Source: Pelargonium x hortorum (lineage: Eukaryota; Streptophyta; Magnoliopsida; Geraniales; Geraniaceae). From it: DNA of 64,000 nt. A program made the translations under genes and the position numbers. Each line of letters starts with the position of its first letter. Position 1 is the first letter of the stretch. The notes beneath the pieces were generated by a model that was given only the letters and a program-made list of their open reading frames with translations, did not search any database and had not been told where the DNA came from. This document shows, piece after piece, positions 12,801 through 25,398 of the stretch. Location of the stretch: the NCBI GenBank assembly GCA_036897525.1, contig JAYMTJ010000049.1:19027-83026 (forward strand). Direction: 5' to 3'.

Positions 12801-14371
12801 CCTCTCATGGAATACCGCAACCCAAAACTTAGCTTTTTTTTTTATTTGTGAATGCTTTTCTAAGAGATTCAGAAACTAGCCACTTCTTACCAAGAACGAC
12901 AAGAAAATCTTGCCCTTTCAACCCCTTCTAATGAAAGAAGCTAAGTAGCTCTCGTCAAAGGCATACAAAGGTCATACTAAAAAATTCTACGGAAAGGGGT
13001 CGGGCCGCAGTAAAAGAAAAAGCGTAAAGTTGTCTTCTGAAACTTAGTAGGAATTCGCCGCTAATAACGAGATTGTCTTCAAAAGAGCTTTCCTGGGAAT
13101 AATCTTAGAGTTTCCTTTTTTGGGACTTGAATTCAAATTGACTTAATTCCTTACTCTTACTCATATTGCTAATTATTCTAAGCGATTTCATTCGATCCGT
13201 ATTTGCAAGTTAATAAGAATAAAGACTAAAAAAAAGCTTCATAATAGATAAAGAGCCTGCTCTAAGGAATGAAATATAACCCCAACTAAAGTATAAAATG
13301 ATAGGATTAAGCACTCTTGAAAAGCGAGGCCTATATAGATGAGGTATAGAAACTTAACATTTAATTAGTAGTTTATTAAGTCTGAAATATCGGAGTGAGA
13401 AACCTTGTACAAAAATGAAATACACGACGAACCTGCCTGAAGTATACAGTAGAACCCCTAAATTATTCTTAAAATCTTGGTACTCGGGAATATCAAAAGA
13501 GTCCTTTACCTTTAACTTATTTTGTCTTAAAGAAATTTCCTTATATTATATATTGGAGACCTGGATCGCTTTAAAAGATTAAAGAAGAGTTTGGGCGGGG
13601 ACAGAGAAAGCTCTACTCTGTTTTAATTGAGTTTATGTGGAGTAAAACGGTTCGAACTTTTGCGTGCCTATGTTCCTTGATGGAAAAACCACTCGGGATA
13701 TACTCTTAAACGTAAGGTTTGGAGCTTTTAGTTTTAGTATAGTAAAGATAGATATTTATTACAATATTACTAAGATAAAATGAGTATAAGTTAAAAGGCA
13801 TCTTAAACACTCCAGTAAGTTTCCTATACTAACAAGAACAAGGCAATACAACTAGGAAAAACTCTACTTAAAAAAAAGTAGAGTATCAATTTTAGGAGTT
13901 AATTTTATCAACTCAGAACCATAAATTATGTCATTTTCTTAGTCTATATCTAGAATAAAATGACTGAGCTGCCAAATGTCCAAACTTCTTTTATTCTTCT
14001 TCCGTGTAATTACAAATTTCGTAGAGTTAAAAGAGGGCTAAAAAGGGACTAAACAGCTCTTTAATTTCTTACAGTTGATACCCTACCCTAACCTAAAGTG
14101 AGGTCAAAAGGATGAGCAAGCGTCTGCAACAGCTTATTACAGTACATAGTAAATATCTTTAAGAAATCTTAGGATAACCTAGAATGGGTAGGGTATAAAA
14201 GTATTCTGAGGTTTTATTACTTAATACTATCCGTATTTTTCTTTTATTGGGAACCTTGGTAGCACATCCGGATCTCAGTAAAAAGGGAATTCATAGAAAG
14301 GTATGAAGTACTCAATGTATAGAATCATATACTCTACTTCTGTATAAATAGCAGACTGGGTAAGGATCTAG

Positions 14372-14389
14372 TTATATATATATATATAT
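14372..14389. repeat. Microsatellite (TA)9
   Basis: Uninterrupted alternating T-A run of about 18 bp. Confidence 0.8.
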
Positions 14390-15043
14390 GCTAAAAAGAG
14401 CCAAAATATAATAGTTAAGTCAAGTCAGATAGATCTGTTGCAATAGAGCTGCAGAGCGTTATCCGGATTTTTAGTAATTTAATCGTAGCACAAGTAAATT
14501 AAATAAAACCTTAAAATCTGTATAGTAGACATGCAGGCAAACAAGGGAGTGGTTTTGGTGTTTTGAGATAGTCACAGGTTCTAATTTGAGTATTTATCTC
14601 TGAAACTAATGATCCCCAAAATTCTAATCAGCTTTTCACGTATATAACTCATGACCAAAAGGAACGCTCTTTTTTTAGAGAGATACCTTTTTTCAATAGT
14701 ACCTAACCGAGACGCGAGATAACAATAATGGGTATACTTTCTTTTAGATTAGAAATCGGGATAAGATAATAAAGAAAAGACTCGCTTTTATTTCTTTAAG
14801 GTTAAAGAGAATTCTTCGTTTTAAAGTTAAAGGGTAATTAACTTTTATTAACTGGTCATTACTACTAGTTAATGCTTAACTTATTTGTCTGCTCATATAG
14901 GCAATTAATAACCAGCTACATATATTATGAATATGTCATATAGTCTTAGTGGTTATGTTAAACAAGGGTTTTCGAGGTGTATATGTAAGAAGTTAGTTAC
15001 TTTCATTGCTCTTTCAGGGCAGTATACAATTTCTAATAAAGGG

Positions 15044-15316
15044 TTAGGTTTCTTTTACATCTAATAGTAAGTAGCTCACAGACAAGGTATTTAGGTTCCT
15101 CCTATAGAGAGCTGAGAGTTCACTCTTGCGAATTTTGTGAGGTATATTTATTCTAATATAAAGGGCCTCCGGAGAAGCAATCGTGCCAACTGCGTAAGCT
15201 CTGAGGATATAGGCAGTTAATAGGTCACATATAAGCCCTGTAGTAAAAGCCGGGACAAACCCCTTTATATTGAGCCCTAATTCGAAAGCATATTCTTGGT
15301 TAGAATAGCGGGTCAA
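15044..15316 (-). CDS. Hypothetical protein, 90 codons
   Basis: Minus-strand frame of 90 codons with a balanced, protein-like residue mix that is less biased than other frames here. A hydrophobic centre (FVPAFTTGLICDLLTAYIL) could be one membrane span, followed by a positively charged segment (IPHKIRKSELSALYRR). No match to a known plastid protein comes to mind. Length is within chance expectation. Confidence 0.25.
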   Translation of the reverse strand: MTRYSNQEYAFELGLNIKGFVPAFTTGLICDLLTAYILRAYAVGTIASPEALYIRINIPHKIRKSELSALYRRNLNTLSVSYLLLDVKET

Positions 15317-16592
15317 AATCCTATAGGAACTTTCTCATACGGATTCTCTACGGGAATATTCTTTATTCTTTATAGAAATAAAGAAGCGGAAAACATTTGT
15401 TCTATATAATCAAAAGAGACTTTACTTCAGATTCCAGATATAAAGATTTTAAGGAATAAAGTATAGTTTCATTCTGAGGGATTAAAGTCTATGGATAAGG
15501 AGTTTTAGAAGGAGTCCTTTGGTTTTAGTATTTCTATTTCTATAAAGTATTTACCAGTGTTATATTATAAAGGAATTCTTAAGAGTAAGGCTTTCAATTC
15601 AAGATACAGATAGAGAGAATTCCCAGGCTTGAAAACATCTTAAAACGCACGATAAACTGGTGAAATGTAGGAACACGTTACGAGATACCTAAACTGCAGA
15701 AAAACAAAAGAATTTCTATAAACCTTGGCATTCTTCGATTGAATCTAAGGTTCCTTTTTCCTAAGTTCTTTACTATCTATATTCTACACTTCTATACAAT
15801 ATAAGAATACTAATTACTTTACATATCTTAAAAGACTCTATACTACTAATACTAATAGGTAATATAGTTCCTTACCATAAGAGGAATACATTAGCTACAC
15901 GAAGTCCGGGTAGTACAGGCAACAACAAGACCAAAAATCTTTCCCTTACAAACTTACAAAGACAGGAATCTCCCTTCAGTCGGGTAAAAGGACTTACCAA
16001 TATCTATGGCTCCTTCTTCCTTTTCGATAATCGCAGGGAACAAGAGGAGTATACCTTAATAGAACTAAAACCATAAGACTATACTGTATACTGTCTATTA
16101 CTACTTTCTCTATCTAACTAATAGTAACTTTACTTTTACATGTTTCTCTCCATACAAAGTTTTCCTATTCCCTAGGATCTTCCCTTTCTTCACTAACTCC
16201 CTTACTAGGACAGTTATATATATATTCCTATATATCCAGAAGAGTACTAATAAACAACAAGAACAAGGGTAAGTCATTAACAATTAAGAAGAGCAGGAAG
16301 AAGTAAGTCAAGAATCAAGACAAAGAAAGAAGTCAAAGGCATAAGTGTTTGTCTCTCATAGTGTAAGCCTAAAACTACTATATAACTCCTTCGCAAAGCG
16401 CTTCAGTTGGTAATAGTAACACTGTCTAAACCCTACAAGGATTATAAGCTCCCGTGTCAATAACTACAAGAACAATGAGAGTAATCTCCGACTATTATAA
16501 CTTACCTATACTATCTATAACAATTAGAACAACTGTCTATAGACTATCTTAAACTATTACTCTAACTAATATAAATAACACATAAATAAAGG

Positions 16593-16745
16593 CTAGCTAC
16601 AAGGACAGCGTATAAGGAATACAAGGGCTCATAAAAAAAAAAGAAGACTGCTAAGATAAAAGGTACTCCAGGTATCAAGAAAAGTCCAGGTTATTATAAG
16701 AAAGAAGCTCCTGGGAAAGGTACAAGTATCAAGAAACAGAGTCAT
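16593..16745 (+). repeat. Purine-rich basic-peptide relic, copy 4
   Basis: One frame reads RIRNTRAHKKKRRLLR before a stop at about 16655, followed in another frame by a Gly/Lys-rich run (KGTPGIKKSPGYYKK type) up to about 16745. The AHKK word, coded by GCTCATAA plus purines, recurs at 0.73, 38.4 and 63.7 kb. A run of ten A's near 16633 is a likely frameshift point. Probably a decayed member of the dispersed family; no intact protein. Confidence 0.3.
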
Positions 16746-17236
16746 TTGGGTGGGGTATAAGGGTTCCTGTTCTATCTAAATTTCTACATTTTTTCCTTCC
16801 TCAGGATCGGGTATATAATAACCTACTACTATTCCACTATAAGGTTTGTATTCTCTTTATTTATAGTAATAGCTACTAAAACAAGAGAAAGATTGCCTTA
16901 AGTAATACTAATCTAATATTTTACTAATACAATATCTACCTATAGACTTCTTTATTAACTAGTCTTATTAGTTATTACTATAGAAGACTCCTATAACTAA
17001 TAAGACTGTAATACAATAGAATACTTGCTACCTGCAATACGAAGTTCTATTAACCAAAAGCTATGTTACTAGTTAAAGCAGCCTCCGAGTGTAAGGAAAA
17101 GATTAACAGTCCTATTTCTTCAGCTTTCTAGTTCCAAATGAAAATCTAGGGATCTAAAAGAAAGAGCTGGTTTTACCTGAATCCCACAATCCAGTTTAAA
17201 AGGGAGGGGGTTTTTAAGGTTAAAAATAGGAGGACT

Positions 17237-17449
17237 GTGCTAGGGAATAACAAGAAGAGTAATAAAAGAAGTACAATAAGGAATACTCTAACAGGTAATA
17301 CAATAGCTACAAAGACAGGGAATCCCTACAAGATACAGAGGGAAGGTATAGCTAAGAAGACTGAGAAAGTTCTAGCTATTAAGAAACAGGGTACAGAGAC
17401 TAGAAGTTGGTGGGTTAAGTTAGTTGATTTATTTACAGGGAATAGGTAA
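17237..17449 (+). CDS. Hypothetical basic protein, 70 codons, purine-rich family
   Basis: This frame uses ATG-like start context within AGGAGGACTGTGCTAGGG. If a start near 17237 is used the protein has 70 residues, extremely rich in Lys, Asn, Thr and Gly, ending with KLVDLFTGNR. An AGGAGG element at 17228-17233 lies just upstream and could act as a ribosome-binding site. The gene end AGG-TAA-GCC is shared with copy 1 at 869-877. No domain, signal or membrane segment is visible. Its composition matches the other purine-rich relics, so it may be the least decayed copy of that family. Chance is also possible at this length. Confidence 0.3.
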   Translation: MLGNNKKSNKRSTIRNTLTGNTIATKTGNPYKIQREGIAKKTEKVLAIKKQGTETRSWWVKLVDLFTGNR

Positions 17450-18242
17450 GCCAGTGCTTCTTCGTCAGGTATTCATTCGGAGTTTAGCTTAACTAGAATT
17501 GGCAGGTAATTTGATAACTAGAGAAAGAAAGAAAGAGCCCCTTCCTAAAGTTCTAAAAAAGAAGGGATTTCCGTTTAAAGTGATAAAATTTTAAGGGGAG
17601 TAGTGTATGTATTACCCGGATTTCAGTTAGTTATTTTTATTCCAGTGAATAAGAAACTAGCATCAAGAATTCCTCTTAAAGTCCTATGTTTGTCCTAAAG
17701 AAAAAGCTATAACTCAGATTTGGGTCAGATAGAATTACTTAGTAAAAAGAGCTTAGTCCCTATTTCTGCGTATCTCCACTCTTATTAAGTAAAGTTAGAA
17801 AGAAGAAGGAATTTGAAGTGCCCCCTGCTCTACCCTTTATATCATACTAGGAGTCTAGTTAAAAGTCTTTTCAGTGTTATGGGAGTCAAACTCATCTATC
17901 CCTTATTCTGTAGCTAGTGTCTTACAATCTTCTAGAATATAATAGAGAGAGCAAGTGTCTAGGGAATTGATTAGGAATAAGGTAAAAGTCTATAAAGCTA
18001 AGGCAAGGGCAAGTCCTTTTAATCTGAGAAGCTGTGAGCTCTAAAATCACAAGAAAACGTTGAAGGAGTAAGTAAGGTTCGAATAATAAAAAGCCAGGAA
18101 TCTCCTTTTCTTAGAATTCCAAGCTAGCTTCAAAAAGGTAAAGAAAAAAATCACTTAAATAAAGAAAGGAATTCATTATCTGTTACTCAATTCTATAAGT
18201 AAGTTGTTACTAAGTGAAATCGGGTATATCATCTATTAGTAT
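17450..18242. other. Spacer, no gene seen
   Basis: Short frames only; no RNA or regulatory structure recognised. Confidence 0.5.
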
Positions 18243-18316
18243 AGTATCCAAGTTTACATCTGGTAGAGCGCGAGTCATTTAGATCCGATGTCGGTGGTTC
18301 AAATCCCATTTGAGAG
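18243..18316 (+). pseudogene. tRNA-like relic, Lys(UUU)-like
   Basis: The segment has the box A-like TGGTAGAGC of a D arm (D stem GTTT/GAGC with G-U pairs), then exactly 28 nt to the T loop TTCAAAT at 18298-18304, the canonical spacing. The anticodon loop would be CATTTAG (TTT, lysine) with A in place of T33. The anticodon stem CGAGT/ATCCG has one mismatch and one wobble. The T stem GGTGG/CCCAT and the acceptor do not pair properly. It looks like a decayed tRNA gene, possibly trnK. Confidence 0.35.
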
Positions 18317-19190
18317 AGCCCTCCCGCAGCGTAACCACTTTCGAATTAGCAAATGCTTTTCTAACTTATTCTTGTAAGAGCCTGACCCACTTTTATAAGA
18401 ATGACAAGAAAGCTATCTTCTATAGGTGTATAGCTCTCTTTTCTTTCCAATAGTATTCGCTGAGTTCCTTTGTAAGATGAAGACTGAAAGGCACACCTAA
18501 TGTAAGCGAACTAGCCCAGCGCTTATTTGACTCAATACAAGAATCGTGTGCAAATGTGTCAGTTCCAAGAGTCTTATTCCTCCTATTCTTACTAGTGTTA
18601 TTCTCTTCATTAGCATCTTCATTGAGCCCTTGTTCTTTTTTTTAGTGTAACCGACTCTTTCTTATAGGCCTCGCCCTCCCGATAAGAGAAAGAACTACTT
18701 GTCCTATCTTCTTTTCTATCTTTCACACGAATAAGAAAGAGTTTAAGATCACAGAGTCAATAGATCTATCAGCCTTTGTCCTATGTCAGAGTCTTACTAA
18801 CGACCATAAGAACTCTTCAGCCCTGATTTGTGTTTAGATCCAGAGCTCCTCTTCTCTTTATAGTCTCAGAGCTAGAACTTCCTTCCGTAACTTGGTGCAT
18901 TCCTAGTTTTCTTGTAACTACCTTATTCTGGTTTGAGTCGTAGGAGACTTTGCTCATCTTTATCATCTCTTTCTTTATGTTTCTAAAAAGCAATCAAGAG
19001 GTTCAATGTGGTCCCTTCATCTACAATCTACAATATAATAAAGTAGATTTTATGTTGACTTTTTATCCTATATAATATACACCGACAGAGATAAGCTTGA
19101 CTACTAAACTACATTCTGCCTGTTCAGGAACCCAGAACTAAGAAAGAATACAAACAAATAAGCACTCAATCCTTCTTAGAAAGGAAGGCA
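18317..19190. other. Spacer between two tRNA-like relics
   Basis: No open frame of note. The spacer separates the Lys-like relic and the compact tRNA-like element. Confidence 0.5.
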
Positions 19191-19249
19191 TGGAAGTGCT
19201 CGGAATTGAACCGATTTTGACTAGAAGGACCTGTCTCCATCCCACTTCC
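19191..19249 (-). other. Compact tRNA-like element lacking a D arm
   Basis: On the minus strand a perfect 7-bp terminal stem GGAAGTG/CACTTCC plus a discriminator A encloses a T arm TCGG-TTCAATT-CCGA placed directly before the 3' acceptor strand, as in a tRNA. Only about 27 nt separate the 5' acceptor strand from the T stem, too few for both D and anticodon arms. A weak stem GACAG/TAGTC around GTCCTTC could be an anticodon arm (CCT, Arg). The stretch also resembles trnR-UCU with the 5' half of its D arm missing. It may be a deleted pseudogene or a minimal tRNA. There is no expression evidence. Confidence 0.35.
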
Positions 19250-21139
19250 TTTCATTCTCGCCCGAGCGATAGGGAAAAGCTTGTCTTTTGTAGCCAAAGT
19301 GTTCAAAAGATTTTTTGTCTCGGATAACTGAAAGCTCCTGTTGTTGGACCTTTAGACACAGCCAAGGAAGGTGGCTGACCCAAGCTCTACAGAGTCACTC
19401 TTGGGAATGGAGGCCCTCCTATAGAAGTGAGCACTGGCCAAGCTGGGTATCTGGTATAAATCGGATACGCGTAAAGCTGGTACCGAGTGAGTAAGCAATG
19501 TCTGGGAAAGAACCAAAGCATAGAGACTACAAACTTTCATGGTTGCTGTGATACTCTTTCTTTCTAGTGGGTAAGTTCAGACTTAAAATAGCAGCATTAG
19601 GGTAACTCAAGGTTTGTAATGAAAACACTTCTTTGAGAAAGCAGGATCTAGTTTAATCGCTAAAACTACACAAGCGCCCCTTATTGCGTAATTGCAAAAG
19701 ATTGCTGGGAAACACTAGCACAAGAATAAGGGTATAAATACCACAACCAAAGCTATGCTACACAGAGTTATAAAAATCCAGTACAAAGACTTCCCCCTTA
19801 GAAATTCTTTTCGCTAGGGTGTTTCTCGTTTGTTATAGAGAGTTCCTTAAGCTATAATCAGTCCAGTGATTAAGTTTTTTAAGTAATACTTTCAAACTCC
19901 AAAAACGGGTCTCCCTGTCCTACATATGTTTGGTTTAATAAGCGCACACTACACTAGTTAAGTGTAAAACTTTGTTATTGTTATAGGCTAGTAAAGAGGA
20001 GTTCGATGTAGTCCTTGTAAAGTATTTCGTGTTTATATAATATAAAGACTAAGCTCTATAAATTGTCAAGGAGTTTCCCGTTTTCAAAGATGTGGGTCCT
20101 AGTTCAGGAGAAATAAAAGAGTTTTTTTTCACACTTACTACTTTCAGCAAAAGTTAGGACTGCGTTAGTAATTTCTCTGAGCAAAAGTTAAGAATCTCCC
20201 AGTTTTCTCTTTCTAGTTATCAAGACTCGAATATATAGCTCTAAGAAGCAGCTGTCGCTAACAAGGGACGGGGATAGCTCTTTATATGGGAACTGACTGT
20301 CAGGTTTTCAAAATGAGGGTATAGTTCTAAAACATAGGCAAGATATCCTCTCAAAGGTCTCCAGTCCTAGGCCGCTTAACTGAGGATAAAGGCATTCTGG
20401 ATATAAAACTGAGGTATTGTTAGGTTTCATCTGGATTTGTTCTCCCTTAATAGTTTGCATTAAAAGTTTTTTAGGTTCAGGTTCCTTAGTTAAGTAAACA
20501 TTCTCGGGAATATATAATGAAGAGTTTTAAACTGAACTGATTTGGCTTTATGTATTTTTTAGAGCCGGGTTTCTGAAAGGATTCATTTTGTGTTTGAGTG
20601 AATGAAAGCCTGTGTTTTTGGTGTTATTTGTAGGTCTTGTAGTGTAAACTTCTATATCTATAGTAATACATTATATAATACAACAAGCTATAAGGGTACT
20701 AAGCCCAATACTAAAAGGGTAGAGCTGCTTGCTATTCCAAAGTCTAGCTCAACTAAGCAGTCCTGATTTATTCAAATTAAATAAGAATAAATAAATAAAG
20801 AAAGGGATTGTCCTGGAGAAAGAACTCTCTAAAAAAAAAAAAAGGTAACTCCACAAGAAGACTTCCTATTTGTCTCATCTCAAGCGCTGCGCTTTAAGGG
20901 GGGATACTATAACTCTATCGTTTGGAAGTTTCCTCGATAAAGCAAAAATAACTTACATTTAGTACCAAAGCGGGTTTCTTTATTAGGGTTGCTCCCCTTA
21001 GGGCTCCCTTTTAGAAATTAGAGAGGTATGGAATAAAGTATGTTACAGGAGAGTGATTAAACAAATTGAGACTCAGTATATAATATAAGTGCTTCTATAT
21101 TTGGCAGAACAAGGGGTTTTCCTTAATTTATGTGCGCAA

Positions 21140-21168
21140 CGCGGAGCACAATGCTCAACAATTCCGCG
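21140..21168. repeat. GC-rich nested hairpin
   Basis: An outer CGCG/CGCG pairing (21140-21143 with 21165-21168) encloses a GAGCA-CAA-TGCTC hairpin (21144-21156). It is GC-rich compared with its surroundings, like the small GC clusters seen in some organelle genomes. Confidence 0.4.
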
Positions 21169-24156
21169 ATATAGGTATTACCTTCTTGAGAGGGAACCAA
21201 CCATAAAATGACAATTAAAGGATAGCTATGCTTTTTTCAAGTTTTCTAGTCTAGATAGTTCAGAATATTTTCTAAAGAGCTGAATATTTTAAGTCAAGTT
21301 ATAAAAAAGTTGTTAGTCTTTATCTTTTCTTTATAGTGTAAAGTTTTTTTTCTCTATAATACTCTATATGGCCTTAACGTCGGTAAGAGAGATTTATGGA
21401 TGTACTTACCAAGGTTTGTCTACTCCTAAACGATAAGCTACAAAGAGCGGGAGTAATCCCCCTTAATAAAGTAAAGAAGGGCTATCTCTAGAATTCTATG
21501 TATAATTAAGAGTAATACAAATACCAATAGCTACAAAAGTGGTACAACAGAAACTGAATCATGACTGGGAGCCCTTACTTAATAAGTCTCTCTACTTTAT
21601 TAACTCCTATAGATTCTCTTAGGATAGGAAAGCTGGGAAAGCTTTACTTTAGGGGATTTTCTTTAACCTCTTACTAGTAAACTATGTCTTTATTTTCTGC
21701 TTTTAGTATCCAGGGTTAGGAAAGGGGTTTGTTTTGTTCCCATGGTGTTTTTGGTATTTTTCTTGGTTCTTTGCTGATCACGTTTAGTAAGTTTTTAGGC
21801 TAAAGGAAGTCCTTGGTTTCCAGTTTTTTCCGGATAAATTAAAAGAGGTGTTCCGCTTTTCCAGTTTCTAGATGTAAAGATTTGAAGCTCAAGTCATTGT
21901 TTCTTCTTTATAGAGCCTCTTTCTTTTGGTTTGGTGTCATTTGTAGGGTTGACTATACTTTATTTAATACTACTAAAGCCCCAACCTCCTAAACTAGGGA
22001 AGGGAGTTTACTCGGTAAAAGAAAAGAGATGTGTGTATATACAACTAAGGTTCTCTCCTCCCTAATGATAAAAAAGCATAGCACAAGAGGAATTTAACTT
22101 ACATATCTATACTATTATAGTACTAGAACAAGTAATACACTTGAACTAACATTATAAATAACTCTACTATCTATACATATAAAGTAATATAAGTAGACAA
22201 TAGTTACACTACATGAGCCTCCATGGAAGAACCTAACATCAGTACAGGGAATACAGTACAGCTATCATAGGTATCATCTCTTACGCCTACTATACTTTCT
22301 CTAAAAACTCTAAGAAAGTATAGCTTTCAGAGAGGTCCTTAGTTGGTATGCTTTCATTGGCTTACAAAACTGGGATTTAGAATCACGTAGGTAATTAACT
22401 CTGACTGACTGACCATCAGAACTGATTCTGGAAAACTGTTTCAATCTAAAAGTAAAAGAGATGTTCCTTAACTATGAATGAAGAGCTATAGTGGGTGTTT
22501 AAGTAACGAAATTCTTCAAAGAAGAGAATTATATCACAGTGAAGGCTGCCCTTTTTAGAATAATTCGGAGAACTTTAGTCTAATATATTATATCCGGTTT
22601 TCTCGCTAAGAAGATAACTCATTTAACAATAAAGGTGTTGGGAAAGCTGATGAAATAATAAAAAAATTTCAGGGTTTGGCATCTCTAATATCGGGTAGTA
22701 CAGCTTGTTAAAACCAAGGGTACGAATACTCCTTAGGCAAGCAGGTCTATATGACTTATACCACTCGGACTTAAGGTTTATAGGCACATATCTAAGTACT
22801 ACTTGATACTTTAATTTGCTATTTACTACTAGATTTCTCTAACCCCTTTTCTAAAATTCCGAGGATATCCAAAAAAAATGAGAATAGCTTTAAAAAGTAC
22901 CTTAAATAAGACTAACACGGAGTTGCATAAGGAATCCCTTTGAAAAAAAAAGGTTGTGTATAGAAAACCTTTGAAATAATTTGTGTGTAAGTAATAGTTA
23001 ATTGACTCTCTTACTTGTTACTAGAAAAGTTGTAGAATTCTGTACTACCGAGCTGTTTGCGATAGATTCTTTTTACAGCTTACAGGGCGGGCTTCTCTTT
23101 TCTTTAGGTAACACATTTTCTGAATAGAGTGTTTTGAGGATTGCTTGAATAATTTGAGCAGCACGGACCAGAATTCTTTACTTTAAAGGTTTGTATGAGC
23201 CCCTATATAAAGATTAAAGTGTACTTCAATTTAGGGAGTATAAAGAGCAGAAGCTAAGGGGGTTCTCGGTTTCTGGTAAATGAAGTCCTGTTAAAGCCCT
23301 TTTTTGTAGCTACAGGCTGGTGTTTTCGCGCATGAGAAAGTTTAAAGAATTACTCTTTAGGGGTCCTTTCATAAACCTTTCTGCAATACATAAGAATAAA
23401 GTCCTTTCTTTTTGTTCTTTTTTTTTTCTACCTGACGCTGTTTTGGGGCCTTTAGTTTAGAGACGTAGAATATTCTCAGTAAGGGCTAAAAAAACCTAGA
23501 ATAGACAAATCCTAGATTATCCGAGTTCAATAGTAACACAAAGTACCAGATCCCGGGTCGTGATACTAGAAGAAAAGCCCGTTTTTTTTAACTGGAACCT
23601 TACTCCTTTTGGATTTTTACTACTCAAATATTTCAACTTATAGCACACAGGGCTTAATTGGCGCTTCCTTTTCAAGTAACGTACGTTATCTCGAAAATGG
23701 GCCTTATACTCGACACTTGTTTTTAATACTCAAGAGTAAATCTATAATATAAAAAGAAATTGTTTAATTGCACAAGGAGTCCCTTGTACTACTTCAGTTC
23801 AGAGCCGTGTTAAAGTGAAAACTAAATCAATTTAGGATGCTACATGGATCCCCCCAAAATTACAAAACTTGGAGCGCCGACATTTTGCGATTTACAGGAC
23901 TGCTTTACTCACTAAACTAAAAAAAGGTGCAGAATTCACTATAGTGGAATCTAGGATACTTACGAATAACAAGAACTGTGAAAAAGACTCCCCGCATCTC
24001 GTCAAGTGTAAGCTTCCACTTCACTTGGAATTCCTACATAATTTAGTAACCTAAGAGACCTTTAGAGCTAATTGAACATTCCTAAATTTCAAATGCTACA
24101 CCGAAAACTCACTAACTAATTTATAAAAAAAAAAATCGCTTCTAATTTAAAATAAG

Positions 24157-24182
24157 TATATCTATATCTATATCTATATCTA
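24157..24182. repeat. Microsatellite (TATATC)n
   Basis: About four tandem copies of the 6-bp unit TATATC. Likely length-variable by slippage. Confidence 0.8.
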
Positions 24183-25376
24183 CGGTCAAATGATCCAAAT
24201 AATAGAGTCGGTAGGGTGAGAATAGCGACTATTTTCTACAAGCAAGCACGACTTTAAACCTACACATTTCAGTTGAAGCTGAGTCGTTTTAACAAGGATT
24301 GTAGGGTTTCAACTAAGAAGTCTTATCGGTATCTAAGATTACCTTGCTGTTAACAGGGTTCCTTACTAGATTTAAGAGATAGAACTTGTTAATTTATATT
24401 ATAACTAAGGGATATATTTTTGTATATCCTACTTACTTATTTTCTTCACATAAGAAAGACCTTTGGCTTACATCTCATCTCTAGTAGTATTACTATTTTA
24501 TTTTGAGGATATCTCTTTTAGGATTAAAATGAAAAAAAGGAGTTGCCCTTACTTAATGGAGCTGACTCCAGGTCTTAGGATATTTAATTATATACAAATT
24601 ATAGGAATAAACAACCCCGGGGAAAGAAATAGGAGCCTAAACTAACTAAGAAATAAGGCCTAGTTCATCTTGGGTTACACGTTCCTTCTTTAATAAATCT
24701 AGGGCAACCCTGTAAACAAACTCTAACAGTAGCTGGGATCTAAAAAACTAAAGAGTTTATGGGTCAAGTCTAAACTTTCAAGATCAAAATTTCTTAAAGG
24801 ATAATGGCAATCCTAGTATTTGAAATTATAAGCCCTCTTTATTATTTATTAGAAGTTTCTTTTTTAGTGGGTCTTGCTTTTAAAAGAGCAAGTGCCCGCC
24901 TGATATAACAAAACAAGTTATCTGCTACTGGGCGCGCCTAAGCGACTTAATAGAGCCTTCTTTGTAATTATAGTTTTGGATAAGAGGTATTCTGATACGC
25001 AACTTTGCTATAATATTTTCCATATAATGAGCGGACTTTTCGTTTGTATATTTTGTAGATTTAGAGGTTTTAAATAAACCTTTAAACACTGAGGTACCCT
25101 TTAGTTTAGTATAACTTCGGGACTCGGTAGATGCTCCGTCGAAATGTAGCTCCTTTAACTTAATAGTTTACTGATTTAAAGAGAAACATGGAGAGCCCGT
25201 ATCTTTTCTATTTATGATATGTCAAAACTTAAAGCCTGACCTATATATAGAAAGTAAGGCTAAGTTACACACTCACTGTTTTTAGAAATAAGAAAAGACA
25301 GACCTCCTCCCTTCCCTATACTAAGCCACAAAGTACGTCCCCACAGAAAATAGAGTTTTGTCATTCCGGATCCTAA

Positions 25377-25398
25377 ATATATATATATATATATATAT
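25377..25398. repeat. Microsatellite (AT)11
   Basis: Uninterrupted alternating A-T run of 22 bp. Confidence 0.85.

Larger units (their letters stand above)
9876..16592. other. Spacer, no certain gene
   Basis: About 6.7 kb with only chance-length frames, of which the 90-codon minus frame at 15.0-15.3 kb is listed separately. Isolated T-loop-like words near 10.56 and 12.79 kb lack partner arms. Confidence 0.5.

Noticed and set aside
12735-12815. tRNA-like stretch with GGTAATGCAAGAGC and GGTTCAAAA
   Set aside because: Distance from D stem to T loop is about 5 nt short and the T stem has only three pairs.
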